13,840 bases of DNA from Saprospiraceae bacterium UBA2365 (GTDB lineage: Bacteria > Bacteroidota > Bacteroidia > Chitinophagales > Saprospiraceae): NCBI GenBank assembly GCA_002344345.1, contig DDTL01000033.1, positions 1 through 13,840 on the forward strand, written 5' to 3'. The notes under the pieces are model-generated. The model did no database searches and had not been told where the DNA came from. It worked only from the letters and a program-made list of their open reading frames with translations. A program made the position numbers and the translations under genes. Below are positions 1 through 8,144 of the stretch, in pieces (position 1 is the first letter of the stretch; every line of letters starts with the position of its first letter).

Positions 1-37
1 AAATGATACAGATAAGTATTATCCACCTCCGTAAAAC

Positions 38-64
38 CATGATTCCTTAGATTATAAAATCATG
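38..64. repeat. 7-bp inverted repeat upstream of the susC-like gene
   Basis: CATGATT at 38-44 is matched by its exact reverse complement AATCATG at 58-64, with a 13-nt spacer. It lies just upstream of the -7 box at 74-81 and covers the place where a -33 element would sit. It could be an operator for a PUL regulator, but a 7-bp AT-rich match can also arise by chance. A smaller palindrome, GATAA-gta-TTATC, lies at 11-23. Confidence 0.35.
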
Positions 65-73
65 ATCACTCTC

Positions 74-81
74 TATTTTTG
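74..81 (+). promoter_or_regulatory. Bacteroidota-type -7 promoter element for the susC-like operon
   Basis: TATTTTTG matches the Bacteroidota primary sigma factor -7 consensus TAnnTTTG at every fixed position. Transcription would start near position 88, leaving an A-rich leader of about 35 nt without a Shine-Dalgarno site before the ATG at 123, which is usual for the phylum. No clear -33 TTG is present; the closest is TTAG at 47-50. The promoter may therefore need an activator, and the inverted repeat at 38-64 is suitably placed for one. Confidence 0.55.
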
Positions 82-122
82 CATTTCAATTTTAATTATT
101 AAACAAAAACAAAACTATTGCA

Positions 123-3100
123 ATGAGACTTACACAACGAATTTGGCTAGCCTTATTCTTCGTGGCCGGCATGATGTTCAGTATGAATGCGCAGGATCTG
201 GAGATTACAGGTAAAGTTACCAACATGAATGGGGAACCGATGATTGGTGCAACGATTGTGGTTGTTGGAACCAACAATGCGACAGTTGCGGATATTAACG
301 GTGGTTACAATCTGAAAGTGCCCAAAGCAGGAGGTACTGTCCAGGTTTCTTATGTGGGAATGGCTACTATTGAGAAAGCTGTTACGCAAGCTGGTATTTA
401 CAATTTTGAAATGGAAGAGTCCGGTGTGGCCCTTTCCGAAATAGTTGTAACTGCTTTGGGTATCAAGCGGGAAGAAAAGGCTTTGGGATATTCAGTACAG
501 AAAGTCAGCGGAGACAATGTTCAGAAAGTAGCTACGGTTGATGTTGCCACAGCGCTTTCAGGAAAGGTTTCCGGACTTTTAGTCAGGAACTCCTCCGATT
601 TTGCTGCTGTTCCGATTGTTACGATCAGGGGTGAAAATCCTTTGATCGTCATCGATGGTGTTGCTTATGCCAACAAAACGCTTGGTGATATTGCTCCTGC
701 TGACATTGACGAGATCAGCATTTTAAAAGGAGCAACTGCTTCAGCTTTGTATGGTTATCGGGGAGATAATGGTGCGATTCTGATCACCACCAAAAATGGC
801 AGGTCCAACAGGTCAGGAATTACAGTTGACTATTCAAGCAACACGATGTTCACAGCAGGTTTTCTTGCTATTCCTGAAAAACAGACTGTTTATGGAAGGG
901 GAGACAATGGCGCCTACAACATTAATTCAGACAAATCCTGGGGAAGTGTGATGGATGGAAGAATGTTGAATCAATGGGATCCGGTTGCTTTGGAATTCAG
1001 GGAATATGAGTACACAGCAAGAGGCGTAGATAACTTCGCCAATTTCTTAGAACAAGGTTATATCACCACCAACAATCTGAATATCGGATTCAATAAAGGT
1101 GATTTTTCTTTGAGGAATTCATTCAACTGGATGCAAAACAAGGGTCAATACCCAAATTCAACTTTGAATAAGTATACTTATACCCTTGGTTCTGATTATA
1201 AGGCAAACAGACTCTCCATCAGTTCCAATTTTTCTTATGCTAAAAAGGCTTCTCCAAACATTGGAACGAATGGTTATACATCTTACGACCCGATGTATAC
1301 CTTGCTGATCTGGTCAAGCCCGGATTTTGACATCAGGGATTATAAAGACAATTACTGGATCACCAGAGGAGTCCAGCAAAACTACATTTACGGAATCCAA
1401 CCGAACGGAACTTATACTGGCGCCAGTCAAAACAATCCGTATTTTGACCGGTATGAAAAAACCAATGAGATCGCGAGAGATATTGTCAATGCAGACTTTA
1501 CTTTTGGATATGATATCGCCAAATGGATGAAAGCAACTGTGAGATCAGGTTTGGATTTTTACAATGAAAACGGAACGTTAAGAATTTCCAAAGGTTCTTA
1601 TTTATCCTCAGGTAACACTGCTGTACCCGGCAATCTTTATACCTGGCAGGGAACCAAAGATGGTGCATTTGTTATCGGACAAAACTCCGGTTTCAGTATC
1701 AATTCAGATTTGTTATTGTCAGGAGATGCTTCTTTCGGCGATTTTGGTATTGAGTACCTGGCTGGAGGAACAGTATTTTTCACTAAAGACAATAACATGT
1801 TTGCAAGAACAGATGGCGGTATTTCAGTTCCGGGATTTTTCTCACTGAAAGCTTCTGTTAATACGGCACAGGTTACTTCTTCTTTGTTCAGAAGACAAGT
1901 TAATTCTTTATATGGAAGACTTGGACTGTCCTGGAGAAAACTGATCTATGTGGAAGCCACAGGAAGAAATGACTGGAGTTCAACTTTGCCTGCGAGCAAT
2001 CGTGCATATTTCTATCCGTCGATTTCATCCAGCTTTGTATTGTCTGAATTACTTCCGGGCACCAGTGGTTGGTTAGATCTTTTGAAATGGAGGAATTCAT
2101 GGACTGTATCCAAAACTCCTGCTGCAATCTATGCGATCAACAGCAGCTATACGCTGAACAATGCTACCTGGAATACCATGAACGGAGCAGCGCCTCCTTC
2201 CAGTTTGTATGGCGATAACATTCTGCCTGCATCAGCTGAAACATTTGAAACCGGTATACAGGCAATGTTGTTTAAAAACAGGGTGATGTTTGATGTTTCT
2301 TATTATACCAAGAGATTTTTTGATGTCCTGAAATCTGCACCTGTCTCACCTGCTTCCGGATATTCAAGTAATTACATCAATATCGATGAAGAAATTACGA
2401 GAAAAGGTTATGAAGTGACATTGGGATTCACTCCGGTAAAGCAAAAAGATCTGCAGTGGGATCTCGGATTCAACTGGTCAACATACAAGAGATATTATAC
2501 CGCAATAGATTCTGTGTATTCAGCCAAGAATCCATGGGTTGCTGAAGGTGAAAGAGTTGATGCATTCATCAGAAAAGACTTTTTGAAAAGCCCGGACGGA
2601 CAGTTTATTTTCAATAACGGAAGATTGGTGACCAGTGCATACAACACAGTTGCAGGTTACTCTGATCCGGATTGGCTATGGGGTTTGAACACCAATCTGA
2701 GGTATAAGAACATCAGCTTGTTTGTATCATTTGACGGCGTAGTTGGTGGTTTGATGAACTCAAGAACAGAGAGTTATCTGTGGCAATCAGGTAATCATCC
2801 TGAATCATTAACTGATGAAAGGGCATTGGATGCTGCCACTGCAGGTTCAAAGAATTTCCTTGGAGAAGGTGTAAAAGTGGTATCAGGAACGGTAACTTAT
2901 GACGCTTATGGAAATATACTGACCGACACAAGGGAATTTGCTCCGAATGATATCAAATCAACTTATCAGCAGTATGTAATTGACCTGCATAACAGTAGTG
3001 CCTGGGGAAGCAACAGTACTTATGCCGATACCTATAGCAAGACCTATTTCAAATTGCGCGAGATATCAATGACTTATGATTTTCCAAGGAGTATGTTCGG

Positions 3101-3254
3101 AGGAATCGCAAATGGGGCTTCCATCAGTTTTGTAGGTCAAAACGTATTATTGGTTGCAAAAGACTTCAGATATTCCGATCCTGATGGCGGTTCAGAAGAC
3201 TTTTCAGACCCGGCAGTAAGATATTTAGGGTTTAACCTCAAGGTTTCATTTTAA
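123..3254 (+). CDS. SusC/RagA-like TonB-dependent outer-membrane transporter
   Basis: This is the outer-membrane barrel that imports glycan oligosaccharides using TonB energy, with the SusD-like lipoprotein encoded next as its lid. The protein has 1043 residues, a normal family length. Residues 1-23 are a signal peptide (cleavage at MNA/QD). A carboxypeptidase-regulatory-like beta domain covers about 27-108. The conserved SEIVVTALG stretch (105-113) precedes a plug at about 115-226, which has VTIRG, LIVIDGV and a SALYGYRGDNGAILITTKNG block where the family usually reads SALYGSRAANG. The rest is beta-barrel, ending in the aromatic C-terminus LKVSF expected by the BAM machinery. There is no STN domain, so anti-sigma/ECF signalling through this protein is unlikely. 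The plug is rather short between its RNSSDF and VTIRG segments. It is the first gene of the operon, 11 bp before susD. The class is secure; the substrate cannot be read from sequence. Confidence 0.96.
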   Translation: MRLTQRIWLALFFVAGMMFSMNAQDLEITGKVTNMNGEPMIGATIVVVGTNNATVADINGGYNLKVPKAGGTVQVSYVGMATIEKAVTQAGIYNFEMEESGVALSEIVVTALGIKREEKALGYSVQKVSGDNVQKVATVDVATALSGKVSGLLVRNSSDFAAVPIVTIRGENPLIVIDGVAYANKTLGDIAPADIDEISILKGATASALYGYRGDNGAILITTKNGRSNRSGITVDYSSNTMFTAGFLAIPEKQTVYGRGDNGAYNINSDKSWGSVMDGRMLNQWDPVALEFREYEYTARGVDNFANFLEQGYITTNNLNIGFNKGDFSLRNSFNWMQNKGQYPNSTLNKYTYTLGSDYKANRLSISSNFSYAKKASPNIGTNGYTSYDPMYTLLIWSSPDFDIRDYKDNYWITRGVQQNYIYGIQPNGTYTGASQNNPYFDRYEKTNEIARDIVNADFTFGYDIAKWMKATVRSGLDFYNENGTLRISKGSYLSSGNTAVPGNLYTWQGTKDGAFVIGQNSGFSINSDLLLSGDASFGDFGIEYLAGGTVFFTKDNNMFARTDGGISVPGFFSLKASVNTAQVTSSLFRRQVNSLYGRLGLSWRKLIYVEATGRNDWSSTLPASNRAYFYPSISSSFVLSELLPGTSGWLDLLKWRNSWTVSKTPAAIYAINSSYTLNNATWNTMNGAAPPSSLYGDNILPASAETFETGIQAMLFKNRVMFDVSYYTKRFFDVLKSAPVSPASGYSSNYINIDEEITRKGYEVTLGFTPVKQKDLQWDLGFNWSTYKRYYTAIDSVYSAKNPWVAEGERVDAFIRKDFLKSPDGQFIFNNGRLVTSAYNTVAGYSDPDWLWGLNTNLRYKNISLFVSFDGVVGGLMNSRTESYLWQSGNHPESLTDERALDAATAGSKNFLGEGVKVVSGTVTYDAYGNILTDTREFAPNDIKSTYQQYVIDLHNSSAWGSNSTYADTYSKTYFKLREISMTYDFPRSMFGGIANGASISFVGQNVLLVAKDFRYSDPDGGSEDFSDPAVRYLGFNLKVSF

Positions 3255-3265
3255 AACTTTAGACA

Positions 3266-4804
3266 ATGAAAAAAATTAAATATATTTTATTATTGGTGGT
3301 AACGCTTGTTTTGGTAAACTCTTGTTCAAAATTCGATGAGTACAATACCAATCCGGATATTCCCACAACAGTTACGCCTGAGATGCTTGCCACTCAGATC
3401 ATGAAAGATGCTTACAGATTCTGGAATCCGAATCCGACAGACTATGGAACAGGTAATCTGTTTTCAAAGCATATTGTGATGCTGGAGACGAATCCGAATC
3501 CGTATCAGTATTATTATTCATATTATCCTTATGGTGATTTTGGAGGGTTGCAAAAAATTACTGCCTTGAATGCAATGGCAAAATTTGCAGAAGGAAATAT
3601 TACTGAACATTCTTTTAAAGGGCTGTCATTATTTTTTAAAGCTACTTTTGCTTTTAATATGGTGGTTTCTATGGGAGATATTCCATATTCTGAAGCAGGT
3701 AAAGCTGATGAAGGTATCACTAAGCCTAAATACGACAAATCAGCCGATGTATTTGAACAGATCCTTGCTGATCTTAAAACAGCAGAAGAAGAGTTTGCTC
3801 AGGGTAAGATATTCGGAGGCGATCTCATGTTTGGAGGTGATCCGGTCAAATGGAGAAGATTGTGCAATGCCTATCAATTGAAGATCATTCAAACAATGAG
3901 TAAGAAAGCCACTGCAGCTCAAAAAGCAAGATTTGCTGAAATAGTTGCTGCCGGTAACTTATTGACTGAAGCCGATAATTATCAGTTGGTTTATACCACG
4001 AACACCAATGCTTCGCATCCGTATTTTGATGGTGAAAACAGGAGGATCATCACAGGAGTATCCAATTTGGTAGTGAATGCATTGAAAGAGAATCAGGACA
4101 GAAGATTGTTCTACTTTGCTGAACCTGCGCAATACAAAATTACTGAAGGCTTGACAGAGAGCGATTTTGATGCTTATGAAGGAGCTCCCACTGAAATTTC
4201 AGCAGAAGAACTTGCAACGAATAAAGCTGCAGGGAAATATTCATTGGTGAACAAAAGGTATACACTGAAAAGAGATGGTGATCCGAAACTGTATTTTACT
4301 TATTCCGAGCAGTGCTTTATTCTTGCTGAGGCTGCCGAAGAAGGATGGATCCCTGGAGGAACGGCAACTGCCAAGACTTACTATGAAAACGGAGTAAAGG
4401 CTATTCTGAAGTATTACATGAATTTACCTTCAGCTATTCCTGCCAATCTGCATGGTATGGCCATCAACCAGGCTTATATTGATGGTTATTTCACCGGAAA
4501 TGCTGCTTATAAAGAAAATGGAACAAAAAGTGACAGACTGAAGCAGATCATTACTCAAAGATGGTTACTGGATTATTTCCAGGCTTCTGATTTCAGCTAC
4601 AGAACATTTTTAAGAACAGGATATCCTGAATTTCCTTTGAATCCTGCCACCAGCATGAATCCTGATGGAAATAATGTGTATCCTAAGAGATGGAAGTATC
4701 CAACAAATGAATTAACTACAAATCCTGAGAACTATCAGAAAGCGGTAGATGAACAATTTGGTGGCTATGATGGCATCAATCTGGCTCCATGGTGGTTACA
4801 ATAA
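3266..4804 (+). CDS. SusD/RagB-like glycan-binding outer-membrane lipoprotein
   Basis: This surface lipoprotein captures glycan and closes over the partner SusC barrel. The protein has 512 residues. It begins with a type II signal peptide whose lipobox is VNS-C, with the lipidated cysteine at residue 20. SKFDEYN follows, an acidic stretch like the Bacteroidota lipoprotein surface-export signal. FDEYNTNP, then MGDIPYSEA (about 136-144) and PKYDKSADVFEQIL, are typical of the SusD-like_2 branch (PF12771 type) and not of the B. thetaiotaomicron starch SusD branch. The helical TPR-like body and the YFTYSEQCFILAEAA segment are intact. It is certainly co-transcribed with susC (11-bp gap) and is followed by a strong terminator. 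Binding residues cannot be predicted because this family diverges rapidly at the ligand site. Confidence 0.95.
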   Translation: MKKIKYILLLVVTLVLVNSCSKFDEYNTNPDIPTTVTPEMLATQIMKDAYRFWNPNPTDYGTGNLFSKHIVMLETNPNPYQYYYSYYPYGDFGGLQKITALNAMAKFAEGNITEHSFKGLSLFFKATFAFNMVVSMGDIPYSEAGKADEGITKPKYDKSADVFEQILADLKTAEEEFAQGKIFGGDLMFGGDPVKWRRLCNAYQLKIIQTMSKKATAAQKARFAEIVAAGNLLTEADNYQLVYTTNTNASHPYFDGENRRIITGVSNLVVNALKENQDRRLFYFAEPAQYKITEGLTESDFDAYEGAPTEISAEELATNKAAGKYSLVNKRYTLKRDGDPKLYFTYSEQCFILAEAAEEGWIPGGTATAKTYYENGVKAILKYYMNLPSAIPANLHGMAINQAYIDGYFTGNAAYKENGTKSDRLKQIITQRWLLDYFQASDFSYRTFLRTGYPEFPLNPATSMNPDGNNVYPKRWKYPTNELTTNPENYQKAVDEQFGGYDGINLAPWWLQ

Positions 4805-4831
4805 AAACTTTCAATTGTTGAAATAAAAAGG

Positions 4832-4856
4832 GGGATGGTGGAAACCATCCCTTTTT
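4832..4856 (+). terminator. Intrinsic terminator after the susCD pair
   Basis: GGGATGGT (4832-4839) pairs perfectly with ACCATCCC (4844-4851) around a GGAA tetraloop, and TTTTT follows at 4852-4856. An A-rich run before the stem can pair with the T-tract, so the structure might work in both directions. It lies 28 bp after the susD stop. It should set the transporter pair off from the enzyme genes, giving more susCD transcript than enzyme transcript if readthrough is partial. Confidence 0.85.
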
Positions 4857-4892
4857 GCATTAATTTCTTCCTGTATAACTGAGTTTTTGGTC

Positions 4893-4927
4893 TTTTGTAT
4901 TATTTTTAAGGCTTGATAATATTTTTT
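4893..4927 (+). promoter_or_regulatory. Possible promoter for the GH16 gene
   Basis: TTTTG at 4893-4897 and TATTTTTT at 4920-4927 are 22 nt apart, close to the Bacteroidota -33/-7 layout. The -7 element has T instead of the final G. It sits between the susD terminator and the GH16 ATG at 4946, where a separate promoter would be expected. The region is so T-rich that chance matches are likely. Confidence 0.28.
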
Positions 4928-4945
4928 TTATTAAAACTGAATTGA

Positions 4946-5761
4946 ATGAAACAGATAAGGTCAGTCATTTTAATCATACTACTCGCATCAGGTCCACTTT
5001 TTAGTATTTATTGTCAACATAATGTTCATGAAGGGTATAAATTGATTTGGTCGGATGAATTTGAGTATTCAGGCTTGCCCGATTCTTCTAAATGGGGATT
5101 TGAAACAAAAGGAAACGCTCATGGATGGGGTAATAATGAAAAACAGTTTTATACTGAAAGGAATTTATCAAATGCAGTTGTTGAAGACGGCGTATTAAAA
5201 ATCATAGCACGAAAAGAGCAAAAAGAAAATAAAAATTATACTTCTGCCAGGTTGTCCTCACAGGCTAAAGCAGCGTTTAAATATGGCTTAATTGAAGCCA
5301 GAGCCAAACTTCCGGCTGGAAAAGGAACGTGGCCTGCGATTTGGATGCTGGGAAGTAACAGACTCACTGCCGGTTGGCCAGATTGCGGAGAAATTGATAT
5401 CATGGAGCACGTAGGCTATGAACCTGACAGTGTACATGGTACCATTCATACAGCTGCTTATAATCATATAAAAGGTACGCAAAAAGGAGGGTCAGTTTTT
5501 ATTGAAGACCCTTATTCGGCGTTCCATGTTTACGGTATTGAATGGACGCCCGACAGAATGGATTTTTTACTTGATGGTAAAGTGTATTACTATGTTGAAA
5601 ATGAACATCTTTCAGATAAAGAGTGGCCTTTTGACCAGCCATTTTATTTAATAATGAATGTTGCTATCGGAGGAAATTGGGGCGGTAAAAAAGGGATTGA
5701 CGACAGTATTTTTCCCGTTGAAATGATAGTGGATTGGGTGAGAGTTTATCAAAAAGATTAA
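4946..5761 (+). CDS. GH16 endo-beta-1,3-glucanase (laminarinase-type)
   Basis: This is a predicted retaining endo-glucanase that cuts beta-1,3-glucan or mixed-linkage glucan into oligosaccharides. The protein has 271 residues: a single GH16 jelly-roll without accessory modules. A signal peptide covers about 1-23, ending IYC/Q; the tyrosine before Cys23 makes a lipobox unlikely, so it is probably periplasmic or secreted. IWSDEF (34-39) opens the catalytic domain and GWGNNEKQFYT (60-70) is typical of the laminarinase group. The active site is E149-I-D-I-M-E154, with nucleophile E149, D151 and acid/base E154. The extra residue (ExDxxE, the beta-bulge form) fits laminarinases, agarases and relatives, not lichenases. 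The tryptophans at 129, 133 and 144 and NVAIGGNWGG (238-247) are also conserved. It is the only clear backbone-cutting enzyme in the window, so it gives the best hint of the substrate, although other GH16 specificities remain possible. Confidence 0.93.
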   Translation: MKQIRSVILIILLASGPLFSIYCQHNVHEGYKLIWSDEFEYSGLPDSSKWGFETKGNAHGWGNNEKQFYTERNLSNAVVEDGVLKIIARKEQKENKNYTSARLSSQAKAAFKYGLIEARAKLPAGKGTWPAIWMLGSNRLTAGWPDCGEIDIMEHVGYEPDSVHGTIHTAAYNHIKGTQKGGSVFIEDPYSAFHVYGIEWTPDRMDFLLDGKVYYYVENEHLSDKEWPFDQPFYLIMNVAIGGNWGGKKGIDDSIFPVEMIVDWVRVYQKD

Positions 5762-5791
5762 ACACTGCAAATCAGTCTAATAAGTCGACAA

Positions 5792-5823
5792 TTGACCTGA
5801 TTTTTTTCTATCAGGAATTTTTG
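5792..5823 (+). promoter_or_regulatory. Hairpin overlapping a possible promoter between the GH16 and GH172 genes
   Basis: CCTGAT (5796-5801) and ATCAGG (5810-5815) form a 6-bp stem with an 8-nt T-rich loop, followed by AATTTTTG. This can be read as a weak terminator after GH16. The same stretch also fits a promoter: TTG at 5792-5794 and AATTTTTG at 5816-5823 (one mismatch to TAnnTTTG), 21 nt apart, with the inverted repeat inside the spacer as an operator would be. The sequence alone does not decide between the two. Confidence 0.35.
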
Positions 5824-5906
5824 CTATTTACAAGCTTTATTCAAATTGGTCGTTGGGATTTTTTGACAAAGTTCCATTTTGCCGAAAATTATCAAAAATC
5901 ACATAT

Positions 5907-8018
5907 ATGAAATTCCTGTTTCTGATTTTACTAACTATTTCAATGATTTTTCCTTTAATTGGCCAACAAAAAAAGGGGAAAATGAAGAATGTTATCCATC
6001 CTGAAATGAAAACGGGTTTTGCTGCAATGGAAAATGTTGCACAGCTTCCATTGCTTTTCCCCAACGGAACCCAAACCAAACAACCTTTGGCATACGATGC
6101 TACCGGTGGCAACTGGGATCATCATTTTTTAGCTGCATTTACCCAGTATATTGATACAATAGTATTGCCTGGCGGGAAAAAAATCAGGGAATATGTGATT
6201 TTTGACGAATATGGACCCGGTGTGTTATACAGACAACAGATGAATGCATGGTACGATCGGTCAAAAATACCTAACGGATGGCTTGCATGGGGAGAGCCGG
6301 ATCAACCAAGAGCTGATGCAAATATCCGGTATTATTTTGATGATGAAGCAGAACCCAAAATTGATATGCACCTGAAAGATTATTTTGGAACCAAGTTTTA
6401 TCCATATACTGAGCCGCTTGCATTTGTGGATTCAGGTTATCTTTTTGCGAATAGCTATTATCCGTTGGAATTCTCAAAACGACTGAAAGTAACCCTGAGA
6501 CCTAATGCCCAATCTTTTGAAGAAATGGATACAAAATGGTATCAATATACCATGCTCGCCTTTCCTTCAGATTATAATATCTCTTCCTGGAAAGGCACGG
6601 AAACAGAACATCATAATATCATCAGTCAATGGAACAATGCAGGTCAGAATCCTAATGATTTATCTGGTTGTCAAACGATCCGGTCATCAAATTCGATCAA
6701 AAAAGGTGAGGTTAAACAAATAGCCCATTTGAAAGAACCCGGATCAATTGTGGGTTTTAAATTGAAAGTTTCACCTTATTCAAAAGAAACCTTTTTCAAT
6801 GCCCAAATTAAAATTTTCTGGGATGACCATCCTGAAGCTGACATTTGTCTGCCGGTTTCATATTTTTTTGGCGCAGGAGGTAAAGATTTTCCAGAAACTT
6901 CTGACAAAATATTCAATCAATCTCTGACAAGTTTAATGTTTGGGTTCAGGAACATCGAACAATCATTTTACAATTATTTTCCAATGCCATTCTGGAAGTC
7001 AGCTAAGATATTCTTTGAAAATAACTCAGGAGCTGATATCAGCCAATTGGATCTGGAACTCATATTTAAACCTGAATCAGTGCTTGCCTATCCTTATCAA
7101 AAATCAGGTTATTTTTTAGCTAAGAGAACCATAGACTCGGATCCTGACACCCTTGGATTCAGAGGTGTTGCCTTTAGCGAAACAGGCAAAGGTCATATTG
7201 TTGGTATTACTTTCTATACTGATCGATACGATATGGATGGTGATGAATTTACCTATATAGATGACAGCAGAACACCTCAGATCCATGGTAGTGGAACTGA
7301 AGACGACCATAACCAGGGCTGGGCTGGTCGGGCATATCAGAAGCCCCTTTGGGGCGGATTGTTCAATGGCTATTCTGGAGCGTACAGGATTTATCTCAAC
7401 GATAGTTACGTTTTCAACAAAAGTATTTTGAAATGTTATGAATACTCATTGACCAAACCAAAATTTGTGAATGGAGGTCATACAGAAGTAACGACTTTTT
7501 ATTATAAATCAGGAACGGATCAAGGTCTCATGTTAACGGATGAATTGGATGTAGGAAATCACTATGATGAAAAGCTCCATCAATATAGTATCGAAGGAAT
7601 GACCTGGAAAGGAATTCTTAAGGATGAATATGATGGTTATGAAAGGAACCTCCAATTCGGTGCCTGTACTGATGATGGTAAGGCGTTCAATGGACAAAGT
7701 GGTTTTAGGGTAAAGATTGATCCGGCGAATCAAGGTGTAAAATTGAGAAAGAGGATCAACAGGAATGGAAATGGTGTCCAGAAAGCAACGGTTTTTGTGG
7801 ATGGAGTAAAGCTTGATCGACCCTGGCAGATCGTAACCTTATCCATGAGTACGGGGAAAGGTACACTGGACGGTTGGTTTGATAGCGATTATGAAATACC
7901 AGCCAGTTTCACCGAAGGAAAAGACAGCATTCTGGTAGAAATTAAGTATGAAGCTTCTCCTCAAAAAAGCGAAATAAACGAGTTTTACTATTGGGTTTAT
8001 TCTTATGTTGGATATTAA
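5907..8018 (+). CDS. GH172 family protein (DUF2961), long form with a duplicated jelly-roll
   Basis: GH172 contains alpha-D-fructofuranosidases and alpha-D-arabinofuranosidases, so this is probably a furanosidase that trims side chains. I chose ATG 5907 (703 residues) because it starts a clean signal peptide (MKFLFLILLT to LIG/QQ, about 1-19); the upstream ATG at 5853 would put 18 polar residues before it. Family motifs are present: GGNWDHH (67-73), EYGPGV (101-106), NYFPMPFWKSAKI (356-368), MDGDEFTYID (443-452) and HGSGTEDDHNQGW (460-472; the family usually has GTGTEDYF). E447 and E465 are the likely catalytic pair. At 703 residues it is much longer than the roughly 350-420 residues of simple members. 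The extra length seems to be a repeat: 99-199 resembles 271-379, with FDDEAEPKI/WDDHPEADI, DYFG/YFFG and YYPLEFSKRLKV/YFPMPFWKSAKI. The family call is firm; the substrate is open. Confidence 0.88.
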   Translation: MKFLFLILLTISMIFPLIGQQKKGKMKNVIHPEMKTGFAAMENVAQLPLLFPNGTQTKQPLAYDATGGNWDHHFLAAFTQYIDTIVLPGGKKIREYVIFDEYGPGVLYRQQMNAWYDRSKIPNGWLAWGEPDQPRADANIRYYFDDEAEPKIDMHLKDYFGTKFYPYTEPLAFVDSGYLFANSYYPLEFSKRLKVTLRPNAQSFEEMDTKWYQYTMLAFPSDYNISSWKGTETEHHNIISQWNNAGQNPNDLSGCQTIRSSNSIKKGEVKQIAHLKEPGSIVGFKLKVSPYSKETFFNAQIKIFWDDHPEADICLPVSYFFGAGGKDFPETSDKIFNQSLTSLMFGFRNIEQSFYNYFPMPFWKSAKIFFENNSGADISQLDLELIFKPESVLAYPYQKSGYFLAKRTIDSDPDTLGFRGVAFSETGKGHIVGITFYTDRYDMDGDEFTYIDDSRTPQIHGSGTEDDHNQGWAGRAYQKPLWGGLFNGYSGAYRIYLNDSYVFNKSILKCYEYSLTKPKFVNGGHTEVTTFYYKSGTDQGLMLTDELDVGNHYDEKLHQYSIEGMTWKGILKDEYDGYERNLQFGACTDDGKAFNGQSGFRVKIDPANQGVKLRKRINRNGNGVQKATVFVDGVKLDRPWQIVTLSMSTGKGTLDGWFDSDYEIPASFTEGKDSILVEIKYEASPQKSEINEFYYWVYSYVGY

Positions 8019-8144
8019 ATCAAGTTATTGGATCGATGATCTGATCAAAAACAGGTAGGTGATTTAGCAAAAAAAATGTTTGGTACAATTATAGAGAATT
8101 TTAAAAGAAAAAGACTTCATTCATCATTGCTATTGAACAGGGTG

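Noticed and set aside
3570..3881. 103-codon plus-strand frame inside the susD-like gene
   Set aside because: It is in the wrong frame of a well-supported gene, with a low-complexity Leu/Lys-rich product.
5006..5020. Lipoprotein signal in the GH16 (Cys23)
   Set aside because: The residues before the cysteine are S-I-Y, and tyrosine at -1 does not fit a lipobox; an ordinary signal peptide ending before Gln24 is more likely.
5853..5906. ATG 5853 as start of the GH172 gene
   Set aside because: It would place 18 residues before a complete signal peptide that begins at Met 5907; the leader is better explained by the downstream start.
8076..8144. ATG 8076 as start of the esterase fusion
   Set aside because: The extra 23 residues are basic/polar and unconserved-looking, and a -7-like box covers the codon. 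ATG 8145 starts a short hydrophobic segment. It is not excluded, only less likely.
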